Source of the DNA: Enhydrobacter aerosaccus
GTDB taxonomy: Bacteria; Pseudomonadota; Alphaproteobacteria; Reyranellales; Reyranellaceae
Length of the DNA stretch: 64,000 nt
Direction: 5' to 3'
NCBI RefSeq assembly: GCF_900167455.1
Contig: NZ_FUWJ01000014.1
Span: 1-64,000 of the forward strand
The notes under the pieces are model-generated. The model had not been told where the DNA came from. It searched no databases and saw only the letters and a program-made list of their open reading frames with translations. Shown here piece by piece: positions 7,136 through 16,312 of this stretch; the stretch's first letter is position 1, and each line of letters begins with the position of its first letter. Made by a program: the position numbers and the translations under genes.

Positions 7136-8743
7136 CTAGCAGGAACTGCGCAGAAGCTCCTCCGCCCTCTCGCGCAGCTTGGTCCGCTGGATCTTGAATC
7201 CGTTGGCGGAGGGCGTGGTGGGAAACGCGTCGATCGTGAAGACGCGCAGGGGCACTTTGTAGTTGGCGAGGCCGTGACGACAGTGGTCGATCACGGCCGA
7301 TTCGTCGAATGCCTGGCCGGGCGCGAGTGTGACGAACGACACGGCACGCACCCCGTCCGGCCGGGCGACCGCGATGGTCTGACATCCTTCGATTCCGGCC
7401 AGCTTCTGGATGTGCGTTTCGATCTCGAGTGGATTGACCAGGAAGCCGGAGAGCCGAAGCACGTCGCCCATGCGGCTGAGGAAGGTGAAGCCGCCATGCC
7501 CGTCGAGCGCCGCCAGATCACCGGTCCGCACATAGCCGTCGGGCGTCATTGCTGTCGCGGTCGCATCCTCATTTCCCCAATAGCTCACCATGAGGGACGG
7601 TCCGGCGCACTCGAGCATCCCGGGCTGGCCAACCCCGAGCAGGGTCCCGGTTTCCGGGTCGCGAACGCGGACGTGCGCCAGCGGCGAGGTCGGGATGCCG
7701 CCGCCCTTCTTGCGGCGCTCGACTGGGGCATCGACCGGCTGGATGGCATAGAGCGCCTGCACCTCGCTCATGCCATAGAGGCCGCGCAGGATCAGGCCAC
7801 GTTGTTCCGCCCGCTCGGCGATCGATTCGAGGGAGGTATTGAAGCCGGCATAGCCGGCCCAGCGGACCGAGGGAAATGGACGGTTGTCGGGAATCAGATC
7901 CAGCAGCCGGGCGAACATGTCGTCGCTGCCGAACAGGGTGGTCGGCCGATGGTGTTCGATCAGACGCGCGATCTGCTCGATTTCGTACGACTCGACGAGT
8001 ACGCACGGCCTGCCGGCGGCAAGCGTCGCCAGGGTCTGGTTGAAGCCGAATACGCCGCACAAGGGCAGAATGCTGAGCGTCAGCGTATCGTTGGCCGCAA
8101 AGCCGAACGCTTTTGCCACCTGCTGGGCGTGGCTCGCGATCGCACCCTGGCGGTGGGCGACGAACTTCGGCAGGCTGGTCGTGCCCGATGTCGTGAAGAT
8201 GTTGCACGCCGCTCTGGCGGTCGCATTGTTGGTGCTGCAACGAGGGCGCGTCAGCAGCCGGTCGAAGGGAACCCGCCGTACCGCCTGGATGGCCGGCGGT
8301 GGCGTTGCCGGCTCGTCGCCGACGATGACGATCGCGGTCAGCGAATCGAGCGCTTGCGGCTCTACCTCGGCCAGGATCGACAGGAAGTCGATGTGGCGAA
8401 AGCCCGGGGCGCAGGCCAGCACCTTGGCGCCGGAGCGACCGACGATGTCGGCGACTTCTACCGCGCGATATCGAGTGTTGACCGCGACGGCAATGGCGCC
8501 GAGCCGGGCGCAGGCGAAATAGAGCAGCAGATAGGCCGGGACGTTCGGCAGCCACAGCGCCACGCGATCGCCGGCGCCGACACCAAGGTCGGCGAGGCCC
8601 TGCGCGACGCGCAGCGACCGTTCCGCGAGCTCGCCGAAGGTGATCGAAAGCTCGCCATGCAGAAGCGCCGGTGCATCCGGTGTCTGCTCGCCCCATTCAG
8701 CGAGCAGGGTCCAGACGTCGGCAGCGGGTTTGTTGAGGGCCAT
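7136..8743 (-). CDS. AMP-dependent acyl-CoA synthetase/ligase
   Basis: This is a 535-residue adenylate-forming enzyme. The AMP-binding P-loop is IFTTSGTTSLPKFV; motif A5 is YGMSEVQAL; YVRTGDLAALDGHGGFTFLSR carries the ribose-binding aspartate; and the C-terminal lysine lies in NGFKIQRTKLR, as in carnitine-CoA ligase-like members. It activates a carboxylic acid to the acyl-AMP and then the CoA thioester. The gene ends on the base after the MetE-like stop, so the two converge without a gap. The substrate is unknown. With a crotonase and an orphan receptor nearby it may start CoA-dependent breakdown of an imported acid. Confidence 0.9.
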   Translation of the reverse strand: MALNKPAADVWTLLAEWGEQTPDAPALLHGELSITFGELAERSLRVAQGLADLGVGAGDRVALWLPNVPAYLLLYFACARLGAIAVAVNTRYRAVEVADIVGRSGAKVLACAPGFRHIDFLSILAEVEPQALDSLTAIVIVGDEPATPPPAIQAVRRVPFDRLLTRPRCSTNNATARAACNIFTTSGTTSLPKFVAHRQGAIASHAQQVAKAFGFAANDTLTLSILPLCGVFGFNQTLATLAAGRPCVLVESYEIEQIARLIEHHRPTTLFGSDDMFARLLDLIPDNRPFPSVRWAGYAGFNTSLESIAERAEQRGLILRGLYGMSEVQALYAIQPVDAPVERRKKGGGIPTSPLAHVRVRDPETGTLLGVGQPGMLECAGPSLMVSYWGNEDATATAMTPDGYVRTGDLAALDGHGGFTFLSRMGDVLRLSGFLVNPLEIETHIQKLAGIEGCQTIAVARPDGVRAVSFVTLAPGQAFDESAVIDHCRHGLANYKVPLRVFTIDAFPTTPSANGFKIQRTKLRERAEELLRSSC

Positions 8744-8845
8744 GCGGCGCGCAGACTACTCAAAGTCGGCTTCATCTCAAGAGCGATGCCTTGACCCGGC
8801 ACGGAGCTTGCTCGACGCTGCGCGCCGGGATTGGGGGAGTTTAGC

Positions 8846-9811
8846 ATGTTGCGTCGAACCCTGCTTGCGAGCCCGCTGGTGCTCGCTGCCACTGCCGCTC
8901 GTGCCGACTGGACGCCGAAGCAACCCATCCACGTCCTCGTCGGCTTCGCTCCCGGCGGCACCGCCGATATCGCGGCGCGACTGGCCGGAGAGGCAATCCA
9001 ACGCAAGACAGGGCAAAGCGTCGTCGTCGAGAACAAGAGCGGGGCGCTGGGATTCATTGCCCTGAAGGCCGTCGCGAATGCGATTCCGGATGGCTATACG
9101 GTTGGCATCGGCATCATGGGCTCGCTTGCCGTCGCGCCGGTCGTGCCCGGTTCGGTGATCCCGCTCGATCTCGACAAGGAACTCCTGCCGATCTGCAATC
9201 TTGTCGGCGTGCCGATGGCGCTGATCGTCCGACCCAATGCGCCGTACAAGACGGTTGCCGAGTTGATCGCCTATGCCAAGGCGAATCCCGGCAAGGTTTC
9301 CTATGGTTCGACGGGCAACGGCTCGACCAACCAGCTCGCGGCGGAATTCTTCGCTGCCGAAGCGGGAGGGCTCAAGCTTCTCCACGTTCCCTATCGCGGT
9401 GGAGCCCCTGCCGTCGCAGATGTCGCAGCCGGCCAGATCGACATGTTCTTCGGCAACGTCTCGGAAATCGTCGGTCAGATAAAGAGTGGTCAGGTCCGCG
9501 CCCTCGCGCTTGCCTCGACGCGCGCCAATCCCATGGTTCCCGACCTGCCGCTGCTGACCAAGGACATTCCGTCGCTCGATGTGAACAACTGGTTCGGGCT
9601 GGTAGGGCCTGCCGGTCTGCCGCCGGAGATTGCCGGGGCGTTGACCCGGTTGTTCCTCGATGCGGTCAACGATCCTACCAGTCAGGCCGTCATGGCCGAG
9701 CGGGGGCTTCAACCAATTCCGCAGGACGGGGCTTCGTTCAAGGCCACCATCGTGAAGGATCGCGAACGATGGGCGAAGGTCGTCAAGCAGGGCAATATCA
9801 AAGCCGAATGA
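8846..9811 (+). CDS. Bug family tripartite tricarboxylate transporter substrate-binding protein
   Basis: This is a 321-residue periplasmic receptor with a short signal peptide (LLASPLVLAATAARAD). The mature protein starts WTPKQPIHVLVGFAPGGTAD, the hallmark of the Bug/TctC family, followed by GQSVVVENKSGALG. The next landmarks are YGSTGNGSTNQLAAE and HVPYRGGAPAVADVAAGQID, which line the carboxylate pocket. The ATG follows a GGGGGAG ribosome-binding site; a TTG at 8831 in frame is less likely. It lies 16 bases before hyuA and probably delivers a substrate for that enzyme pair. Bug receptors greatly outnumber permeases in such genomes, so it may share the TctAB at the left edge. Confidence 0.9.
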   Translation: MLRRTLLASPLVLAATAARADWTPKQPIHVLVGFAPGGTADIAARLAGEAIQRKTGQSVVVENKSGALGFIALKAVANAIPDGYTVGIGIMGSLAVAPVVPGSVIPLDLDKELLPICNLVGVPMALIVRPNAPYKTVAELIAYAKANPGKVSYGSTGNGSTNQLAAEFFAAEAGGLKLLHVPYRGGAPAVADVAAGQIDMFFGNVSEIVGQIKSGQVRALALASTRANPMVPDLPLLTKDIPSLDVNNWFGLVGPAGLPPEIAGALTRLFLDAVNDPTSQAVMAERGLQPIPQDGASFKATIVKDRERWAKVVKQGNIKAE

Positions 9812-9827
9812 TTGTAGAGGAAGCGTA

Positions 9828-11900
9828 ATGAGTGCGCCTTTGTCTCTCGGGATCGATATCGGAGGCACTTTCACCGATCTCGTCGTTCATGATCCGCGTG
9901 ATGGACGCGCGGTGATCTGGAAGGAAAGCACCACGCCCGACGATCCGGCGCGCGGCGCCCTCGAAGGGACGCGCCGGGTTCTGGAGAAGGCGGGAGCAAG
10001 CGCCGAGCAAGTCGGACGCGTAGTCCATGCGACCACGCTCTTCACCAACGCCCTGATCGAACGCAAAGGGGCGAAGACCGGGCTGATCACGACGGCGGGG
10101 TTCGCCGACGTGCTCGAGATCGGACGCGAGCGCAAATACGAGCTCTATGACCTCTTCATCGAGATGCCCAAGCCTCTGGTAGGGCGCCCATGGCGGCGCG
10201 AGGCTAAGGAACGCCTGGCGCCGGATGGCTCGGTGGAGATCGCGCTCGATATCGAGGCGGCATTGGCGGAAGTGGCTTGGCTGGTGGAGCAGGGTGTCGA
10301 AAGCCTCGCCATTTGCTTCCTGCATGCCTACGCCAATCCACAGCATGAACGCGCGCTGGCTGCGGCGGTGGCCGAGCGCTTCCAGAATCTGTCGATCTCG
10401 CTGTCGTCCGATATCGCGCCGGAAATCCGCGAGTATCAGCGTCTCAGCACGACGGTGTGCAACGCCTATGTCCGTCCCTTGGCCGAAGCCTATCTGGAGC
10501 GACTGGAGCAGGCCTTGCGTGGGGAAGGCATAACCGGCGGCCTGTTCCTGATGCTGTCCAATGGCGGTCTCACGCATGTGAGCGAGGCCAAGCGGGCCCC
10601 CGTACAATTGCTGGAGAGTGGACCGGCAGCGGGCGCACTCGCCGGCGCCTGGTTCGGGCGCAATGCCGGGCTGGAGCGCGTGCTCGCTTTCGACATGGGC
10701 GGCACGACGGCCAAGCTGGCCCTGGTCGATGACGGCGAACCGCTCGTGGCCTATGGCTTCGAGGCGGCGCGCGAGAAGCGCTTCTTGCGCGGTTCGGGAC
10801 TGCCGATCCAGATCGCCACCGTCGAGCTGATCGAGATCGGTGCCGGCGGCGGATCGATTGCCCACAAGAGCGACCTTGGCACGCTGAATGTCGGTCCGGA
10901 GAGCAGCGGCGCGCAGCCGGGTCCCGCCTGCTACGGCCGCGGCGGCACCGAGGCGACGGTGACGGATGCCGACCTTTCGCTCGGCTACCTCAACGCCGAC
11001 TTCTTTCTCGGCGGGGCGATGAAGATCGATCAGGGAGCGACCGAGGCCGCCTTCGATCGGCTCGCCTCGGCGCTCGATGTCGAGCGCGATCGCGCCGCTT
11101 TCGGGGTGCACGACGTGGTGAACGAGAACATGGCAGGCGCGGCGCGTGTGGCGATTGCCGAGCGCGGGCGAATCCCGGCTGAATACGCGCTGCTGGCGAC
11201 CGGTGGTGCCGGCCCGGTCCACGCTTGGCACGTGGCGCGCAAGCTCGGGGTCAAGCGGGTGGTCTGTCCGCCCGGCGCCGGCGCCGGCAGCACCATCGGC
11301 ATGCTGATGGCGCCCGCTCGCGTCGATCGCGTGGCGAGCTTCGCCCTGCCGCTGGCGGGCGCCGACATGGCGGACGCCGAACGGCTGTTCGCCGCGCTGG
11401 AGAAGGAGTCGCTCGACGTGCTTCGCCAGACTGGCGCCGACGTTTCCGGTCGGGCCGTGACGCGGCTGGCAGACATGCGCTATATCGGCCAAGGCAGCGA
11501 AATCACGGTTGCGATACCGGTGCCGTTGACCGAAGCGACCGTGCGTGCCGCCTTCGAGGCGGCGTACAAGGCGCTGTTCGCCCGTACGCCGCCGGGCGCG
11601 GCCATCCAGTTCGTAGCCTTGCGCCTGTCCGTCACCGCCCCGATGCCGGGCACGGGCGGCAAGCTCGAATTGACGCGTCACGCGGCGGCTGCGGCCGAGA
11701 AGGGGAGCCGGCTGGTCTTCTTTCCCGACGAAGGCAGGACAGTGCAGACCAGGGTCTGGGATCGCTATGCCCTGACGCCGGGCGTCGAGATCGAAGGACC
11801 TGCGGTATTCGAAGAGAACGAGAGCACCTTCATCGTCGGTCCGGGCGCGACCGCGCGCCTGCTGGCGGATGGTTCCATCCTGGCGGAGATCAAGCAATGA
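9828..11900 (+). CDS. hyuA: Hydantoinase/oxoprolinase family protein, subunit A
   Basis: This is a 690-residue protein of the HyuA family. The N-terminal ATPase-fold motif is GIDIGGTFTDLVVHD and the central one is FDMGGTTAKLALVDDG, both phosphate-binding loops of the actin-like fold. The C-terminal part holds GTGGKLELTR and PGVEIEGPAVFEENEST, common to N-methylhydantoinase A, acetone carboxylase beta and 5-oxoprolinase. Family members open cyclic amides using ATP, or carboxylate ketones, together with the B subunit. The next gene encodes that subunit and overlaps by four bases. A Bug receptor precedes it, which suggests import and ring opening of one compound (hydantoin, oxoproline or similar). 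Confidence 0.92.
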   Translation: MSAPLSLGIDIGGTFTDLVVHDPRDGRAVIWKESTTPDDPARGALEGTRRVLEKAGASAEQVGRVVHATTLFTNALIERKGAKTGLITTAGFADVLEIGRERKYELYDLFIEMPKPLVGRPWRREAKERLAPDGSVEIALDIEAALAEVAWLVEQGVESLAICFLHAYANPQHERALAAAVAERFQNLSISLSSDIAPEIREYQRLSTTVCNAYVRPLAEAYLERLEQALRGEGITGGLFLMLSNGGLTHVSEAKRAPVQLLESGPAAGALAGAWFGRNAGLERVLAFDMGGTTAKLALVDDGEPLVAYGFEAAREKRFLRGSGLPIQIATVELIEIGAGGGSIAHKSDLGTLNVGPESSGAQPGPACYGRGGTEATVTDADLSLGYLNADFFLGGAMKIDQGATEAAFDRLASALDVERDRAAFGVHDVVNENMAGAARVAIAERGRIPAEYALLATGGAGPVHAWHVARKLGVKRVVCPPGAGAGSTIGMLMAPARVDRVASFALPLAGADMADAERLFAALEKESLDVLRQTGADVSGRAVTRLADMRYIGQGSEITVAIPVPLTEATVRAAFEAAYKALFARTPPGAAIQFVALRLSVTAPMPGTGGKLELTRHAAAAAEKGSRLVFFPDEGRTVQTRVWDRYALTPGVEIEGPAVFEENESTFIVGPGATARLLADGSILAEIKQ

Positions 11901-13522
11901 GCCGCACCTTCGACCCGATCGAACTCGAGTTGCTGTGGCGCCGGCTGATCTCCATGGTCGACGAGGCCGCCGCTGCCATGGTGCGGACCTCCTTCTCGAC
12001 GCTGGTGCGCGAAAGCTACGACTTCTCCTGCGTCATCACCGATGCGTCGGGCCAGTCGCTGGTGCAGGCCTCCGAAAGCATCCCGAGCTTCATCGGCACA
12101 TTGCCAGAGACGGTGAAGCACTTCCTGCGCTTCTTCCCGCCGGAGAAGCTGGAGCCGGGTGATGTGCTGATCACCAACGACATCTGGCTTGGGACCGGCC
12201 ATCTGCCCGACGTGACGATGGCCAAGCCGATCTTCAAGGATGGCCGGTTGGTGGCCTTCAGCGCCACCACGGCGCATGCTCCCGACATCGGCGGCAAGAT
12301 CAGGAGCCCCGAGCCGCGCGAGGTGTTCGAGGAAGGGCTGCAGATCCCGCCGATGAAGATGATCGCCGCGGGCCGGACCGACGAGACGCTGGTCGCCATC
12401 ATCCGCAAGAACGTGCGCACGCCCGATCAGACGATGGGCGATCTCTATGCCCAGATCGTCGCACTCGACTTGATGGAAGATCGGCTGCGCATCTTGATGG
12501 AGAGCTACGGCCTGCCCGATCTCACCGATCTTGCGCGCGAGATCCAGGGACGATGCGAGACGGCGATGCGCGCCGCGATCCGCGCGCTGCCCGATGGGAC
12601 CTATCACAGCGAGCTGACGACCGATGGCGTGCACGACAAGCCCATCACCATGAAGCTTGCGCTGACCATTCGCGGCGATGAGATCGAGATGGATTTCGCC
12701 GGCACCGATCCGCAGGTCGATCGCGCGATCAATTGTGCGCTCTGCTACACCAATGCCATGGCGATGTACGGGGTGAAGGTGTGCACCAGCCCCAACCTGC
12801 CCAACAACGAGGGCGCCTGGCGGCCGATCACGCTCACAGCGCCGCCGGGCTGCATCGTCAACCCGGTGTTTCCGGCCTCGGGCGGCTCACGCATGCTGAT
12901 CGGCCACTATATCCCGATGCTGGTGTTCGGCTGCCTGGGCCAGATCGTGCCGGAGCGCGTGATGGCGGCCTGCGGCTCGCCGATGTGGGGCATGAACCAG
13001 TCGGGTGTCCGCGAGGGCGGCAAGCCCTACGCCAACATGTTCTTCTATAATGGCGGCATGGGCGCCAACACGCGTGGCGACGGCATCACCTGCCTGTCAT
13101 GGCCGTCGAACGTGTCGTCGACCTCGATCGAGATCAGCGAGCACATCGCGCCGTTGCGCTTCCATCACAAGAAGCTGCGTCCAGATTCGGGCGGCGCTGG
13201 CCGGCACCGCGGCGGGCTCGGCCAGGAGATCCTGATCGAGAGCCGCAGCGAGACGCCGATCGCCGTTTCCTTCCTCGCCGAACGGACCGTTTTCCCGGCC
13301 TTCGGCATCGAGGGCGGCAAGGACGGTGCGCCCGGTATCCTCCTGATCAATGGCGAGAAGACGGATCCGAAGAAGCAGTATGTGCTGCGCAAGGGCGATA
13401 CGGTTTCCCTCGGCACGCCCGGCGGCGGCGGGCACGGCGATCCTCAGCAACGGGCGGAGGCCGCCCTCGCGGCGGACCTGGCGGCGGGTTACGTGACCGA
13501 TCGGTCGCTCTATCGCGGATAG
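11897..13522 (+). CDS. hyuB: Hydantoinase B/oxoprolinase family protein
   Basis: This is a 541-residue HyuB-family subunit. The N-terminus DPIELELLWRRLISMVDEAA and the following VRESYDFSCVITD are typical, as are TNDIWLGTGHLPDVTM and HAPDIGGK. The C-terminal part has a glycine-rich end, SLGTPGGGGHGDP, that is conserved in the family. The start ATG overlaps the hyuA stop (ATGA), so the two subunits are made in fixed proportion. With HyuA it forms an ATP-dependent amidohydrolase or carboxylase complex. A longer open frame extending upstream inside hyuA is not a real extension. The product faces a LysR gene that converges from the right. Confidence 0.92.
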   Translation: MSRTFDPIELELLWRRLISMVDEAAAAMVRTSFSTLVRESYDFSCVITDASGQSLVQASESIPSFIGTLPETVKHFLRFFPPEKLEPGDVLITNDIWLGTGHLPDVTMAKPIFKDGRLVAFSATTAHAPDIGGKIRSPEPREVFEEGLQIPPMKMIAAGRTDETLVAIIRKNVRTPDQTMGDLYAQIVALDLMEDRLRILMESYGLPDLTDLAREIQGRCETAMRAAIRALPDGTYHSELTTDGVHDKPITMKLALTIRGDEIEMDFAGTDPQVDRAINCALCYTNAMAMYGVKVCTSPNLPNNEGAWRPITLTAPPGCIVNPVFPASGGSRMLIGHYIPMLVFGCLGQIVPERVMAACGSPMWGMNQSGVREGGKPYANMFFYNGGMGANTRGDGITCLSWPSNVSSTSIEISEHIAPLRFHHKKLRPDSGGAGRHRGGLGQEILIESRSETPIAVSFLAERTVFPAFGIEGGKDGAPGILLINGEKTDPKKQYVLRKGDTVSLGTPGGGGHGDPQQRAEAALAADLAAGYVTDRSLYRG

Positions 13523-13550
13523 GAATTTTGCCGACAGGGCGATTGCCGGA

Positions 13551-14462
13551 TTATCTCGGCCGGCGGTCCTGGCGGCGGACATGTTCCGTCATCCCGGTGA
13601 CCAGCGCATCGAAGACGGCCCGACAGACGCGGTTCGTGCGCAGATCCTCATGCATCGCGACCGACGTCTCGAGGGCGATCTCGAACGCTCGGGGCAGGAC
13701 GCGGACGAGAGCGGCGTCGCGGGTGGCCAAGGCGAGCTGGCAGGCGCCGATGCCGAAGCCGGCGCGGATCGCGGCAAGCTGAGCGAGGTCGCTGTCGGCG
13801 CGGAAGGAAAAGTGATTGCGGCGGAAGGCCGGGAGGCGGCGTTGCATGCTCCGGATCGTCGCCGTTTCACGGTCGAAGCCGATCAGCGCGTGAGCCTGAA
13901 GCTGGTCGAGGCTCGCCGGCATGCCGTGGCGCTCGAGATAGAGGCGATGCGCATGGAGGCCCACCTTCACGGTGCCGACACGCTGCACCAGCAGCGCCTC
14001 CTGGCGGGGCCTGATCATGCGAACCGCGATGTCGGCATCGCGCCGCAGCAGATCGGTCACCTCGTTCGACAGTACTAGCTCGACCGAGATCTCTGGATGC
14101 TGCCGGCGCAGCGTGGCGAAGATCGGCGGTAGGACCTCGACGCCGATCACCTCGCTTGCCGTGACCCGAACGGTGCCGCGCATGGCACTCCCACGCGACG
14201 AGGCGGTCCGCAGCAGCGATGCCGCCGTCGTTTCCAGCATGTCGAGATGGGGACGCAAGGCCAGGGCGGCATCGGTGGGAGCGAGCCCATGGCGCGAGCG
14301 GGTGAAGAGCGCAACGCCCAACCGGCGCTCCAGCGCCTCGACATGGCGCCCGACGGTCGGCTGCGTCAGGCCGAGTGTCCGCGCCGCGCCGGAAAGCGAC
14401 CCCTCCTGCAGCACCGCCCGGAATGTCCGATAGAGATCCCAGCTCGGGTTCGTGTCGTCCAT
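13551..14462 (-). CDS. LysR family transcriptional regulator
   Basis: This is a 303-residue protein with an N-terminal winged helix-turn-helix (residues about 8-65: FRAVLQEGSLSGAARTLGL, then QPTVGRHVEALERRLGVALF). A LysR substrate-binding domain follows from about residue 95. The start ATG at 14460-14462 is chosen because the HTH begins right after it; a far longer open frame upstream is antisense to the neighbouring epimerase gene. The gene diverges from that epimerase across 93 bases, the standard arrangement for a LysR regulator and its target. A small palindrome lies exactly at the start codon. The inducer is unknown. Confidence 0.9.
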   Translation of the reverse strand: MDDTNPSWDLYRTFRAVLQEGSLSGAARTLGLTQPTVGRHVEALERRLGVALFTRSRHGLAPTDAALALRPHLDMLETTAASLLRTASSRGSAMRGTVRVTASEVIGVEVLPPIFATLRRQHPEISVELVLSNEVTDLLRRDADIAVRMIRPRQEALLVQRVGTVKVGLHAHRLYLERHGMPASLDQLQAHALIGFDRETATIRSMQRRLPAFRRNHFSFRADSDLAQLAAIRAGFGIGACQLALATRDAALVRVLPRAFEIALETSVAMHEDLRTNRVCRAVFDALVTGMTEHVRRQDRRPR

Positions 14463-14474
14463 ACGAAATTGTAT
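14461..14474. promoter_or_regulatory. Palindrome at the LysR/epimerase divergent promoter
   Basis: The sequence ATAC-GAAATT-GTAT is an inverted repeat (arms ATAC/GTAT) that overlaps the LysR start codon and lies in the divergent region facing the epimerase gene. LysR regulators bind interrupted palindromes of the T-N11-A kind and often control themselves this way. The dyad is short, so it is only a candidate operator. Confidence 0.35.
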
Positions 14475-14555
14475 ATCGCCAATAGAGTTTTCGGCAATTT
14501 CCGCAGAGGGCAGTTGGAAGCATATCAACGCCGACGAGGACGACTGGAGGCGTTG

Positions 14556-15560
14556 ATGGCAAGGCGGATGGCCCTGGTGCTGGGCGCGACGGGTGGCATC
14601 GGCGGGGAGATGGCGCGGCAATTGACGGCGGCGGGCTGGATGGTGCGGGCCTTGACCCGTGATTCGGCTCGGCTTGGCGCCGCCGATGGTTGGGAGGGAT
14701 TGAAGGGCGATGCCCTGCGCCGGGGCGATGTGGTCGGCGCCGCCGAGGGCGCCTCGCTGATTGTCCATGCCGTCAACCCGCCCGGTTACCGCAACTGGCC
14801 GCAAACGGTCCTGCCGATGCTCGACAACACACTCGCCGCCGCGCGCGCCAGCGGCGCGCGCATCGTGCTGCCGGGCACGGTCTACAATTACGGTCCCGAT
14901 GCCTTCCCGCTGATCGACGAGGACTCCCCGCAGAATCCGACCTCGCGCAAGGGCGCGATCCGGGTCGAAATGGAGCGGCGTCTGCGCGCTGCGGCGGAGC
15001 AGGGCGTGCGCAGCCTGATCGTGCGCAGCGGCGACTTCTTCGGGCCGCGTGCCGCCAACAACTGGTTCTCGCAGGGGCTGGTGAAGCCCGGCAAGCCCGT
15101 CACGGTCGTGACCAACCCGGGCGCGCCGGGCGTCGGCCATCAGTGGGCCTATCTTCCCGACGTGGCGGCCACGATGATGGCCTTGATCGAGCGTGAGAGT
15201 GATCTCGCACCCTTCGCGCGGTTCCATATGGGCGGACATTGGGACGGCGACGGGCGAACGATGGTGGGTGCCATCGGCCGCGCGGTCGGCCGACCCGATC
15301 TCAACGTCAAGCGCTTCCCGTGGTGGCTGCTGTCGGTCGCGTCGCCGGTGGTTCCGCTTTTCCGCGAGCTGCGCGAGATGCGCTATCTGTGGCAGACGCC
15401 GGTCCGCCTCGACAACCGACGTCTCGTCCGGTTCCTGGGCAAGGAACCGCACACACCGCTCGACGAAGCCGTGCGTGCGACGCTGATCGGTTTGGGGTGC
15501 ATCGCGGTCGATTCCGCGGCGCGATCTCCGGAGGCACATGAGACTGCGCGAGCGACATGA
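14556..15560 (+). CDS. NAD-dependent epimerase/dehydratase family protein (atypical SDR)
   Basis: This is a 334-residue extended-SDR protein. The Rossmann motif lies at the N-terminus as ALVLGATGGIGGEMA (GxxGxxG). A later segment, VLPGTVYNYGPDAFP, has the tyrosine of the usual YxxxK region, but the lysine is not in the normal place, with SRKGAIRVEMERRL following. The FFGPRAAN segment is like that in nucleotide-sugar epimerase relatives. The start ATG has TGGAGG five to ten bases upstream. It diverges from a LysR regulator that probably controls it. Such atypical SDRs reduce or epimerise varied substrates; nothing here defines which one. Confidence 0.85.
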   Translation: MARRMALVLGATGGIGGEMARQLTAAGWMVRALTRDSARLGAADGWEGLKGDALRRGDVVGAAEGASLIVHAVNPPGYRNWPQTVLPMLDNTLAAARASGARIVLPGTVYNYGPDAFPLIDEDSPQNPTSRKGAIRVEMERRLRAAAEQGVRSLIVRSGDFFGPRAANNWFSQGLVKPGKPVTVVTNPGAPGVGHQWAYLPDVAATMMALIERESDLAPFARFHMGGHWDGDGRTMVGAIGRAVGRPDLNVKRFPWWLLSVASPVVPLFRELREMRYLWQTPVRLDNRRLVRFLGKEPHTPLDEAVRATLIGLGCIAVDSAARSPEAHETARAT

Positions 15561-15647
15561 GGGCAGCTAGGGACTGCGCAGACCCGAAATAGTTCTGCGT
15601 CTGGCGTGTCGCGCTCTACAGTCCCCGGCGCTTACAGGAGATGGACC

Positions 15648-16244
15648 ATGAAGCTCGCCTATGCATCCGCCAGCCCCTATGTCCGCAAGGTCACGGCCTG
15701 CGCCATCAAGCGCGGGATCGACGACAAGATCGAGCGCTTGAAGATCCCGACCACCGATCCCGCGCTGCTGCAATACAATCCGCTGTCCAAGGTGCCGACG
15801 CTGATCGCCGATGACGGCCTCTGTATCTATGACAGCCCGGTGATCTGCGAATATCTCGACAGCGTCGGGTCAGCACCGAAGCTCTTCCCGGCCGCGGGCG
15901 CGGCGCGCTGGAAGGCGCTCACCCAGATGGCGCTGGGTGACGGCATCCTCGATGCCACGCAGCCGCGCCGTCGCGAGCTGACGCTGCCGCAGGACGATGG
16001 TCGCAAGAGCTACATTGCCTTGCAGCAAGGCAAGGTCGCTCGTGCGCTCGAAGCGTTCGAGAAGGAAGCCGACTCGCTTGGCGCTCTCGACACGATCGGG
16101 GAGATCACGCTCGGCTGCGCCCTGGGCTATCTCGACTACCGGTATGCCAACGAGCCGTGGCGGCCGGGACATCCCAAGCTCGAAGCCTGGTATGCCAAGG
16201 TGGTGAAGCTGCCGCCACTTGCCGAGACCATGCCCGCCGGCTGA
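15648..16244 (+). CDS. Glutathione S-transferase family protein
   Basis: This is a 198-residue soluble GST. The thioredoxin-like N-domain begins MKLAYASASPYVRKV, where a serine or tyrosine near residue 9-11 would activate glutathione, and continues with NPLSKVPTLIADDG (the cis-proline VP) and YDSPVICEYLD (glutathione gamma-glutamyl binding). The all-helical C-domain follows. The ATG has AGGAG seven bases upstream; an out-of-frame ATG lies just before it. The GST may detoxify electrophiles or serve in a catabolic step. Its downstream neighbour is an amidohydrolase, separated by a hairpin. Confidence 0.9.
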   Translation: MKLAYASASPYVRKVTACAIKRGIDDKIERLKIPTTDPALLQYNPLSKVPTLIADDGLCIYDSPVICEYLDSVGSAPKLFPAAGAARWKALTQMALGDGILDATQPRRRELTLPQDDGRKSYIALQQGKVARALEAFEKEADSLGALDTIGEITLGCALGYLDYRYANEPWRPGHPKLEAWYAKVVKLPPLAETMPAG

Positions 16245-16255
16245 TCCTCTGGATA

Positions 16256-16297
16256 GGGAAACGGCCTGGCTCTTGCACTGGGCGCCGGGCCGTTCCC
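16256..16297 (+). terminator. Imperfect hairpin between the GST and amidohydrolase genes
   Basis: Arms GGGAAACGGCC (16256-16266) and GGCCGTTCCC (16288-16297) pair with one bulged A. The hairpin starts 11 bases after the GST stop and ends 15 bases before the amidohydrolase ATG. There is no T-run, so it is either a weak terminator or an mRNA structure separating the two genes. Confidence 0.35.
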
Positions 16298-16312
16298 GCA
16301 GAAGGTCGTGTC

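Noticed and set aside
7274..8794. Long plus-strand open frame (506 codons) opposite the acyl-CoA ligase
   Set aside because: It is an antisense shadow of GC-rich coding DNA: low-complexity composition, no domains, and the minus-strand protein has complete ligase motifs.
9798..11897. Long minus-strand open frame opposite hyuA
   Set aside because: Same reason: the plus-strand HyuA has all family motifs, and the antisense product is Arg/Gly-rich with none.
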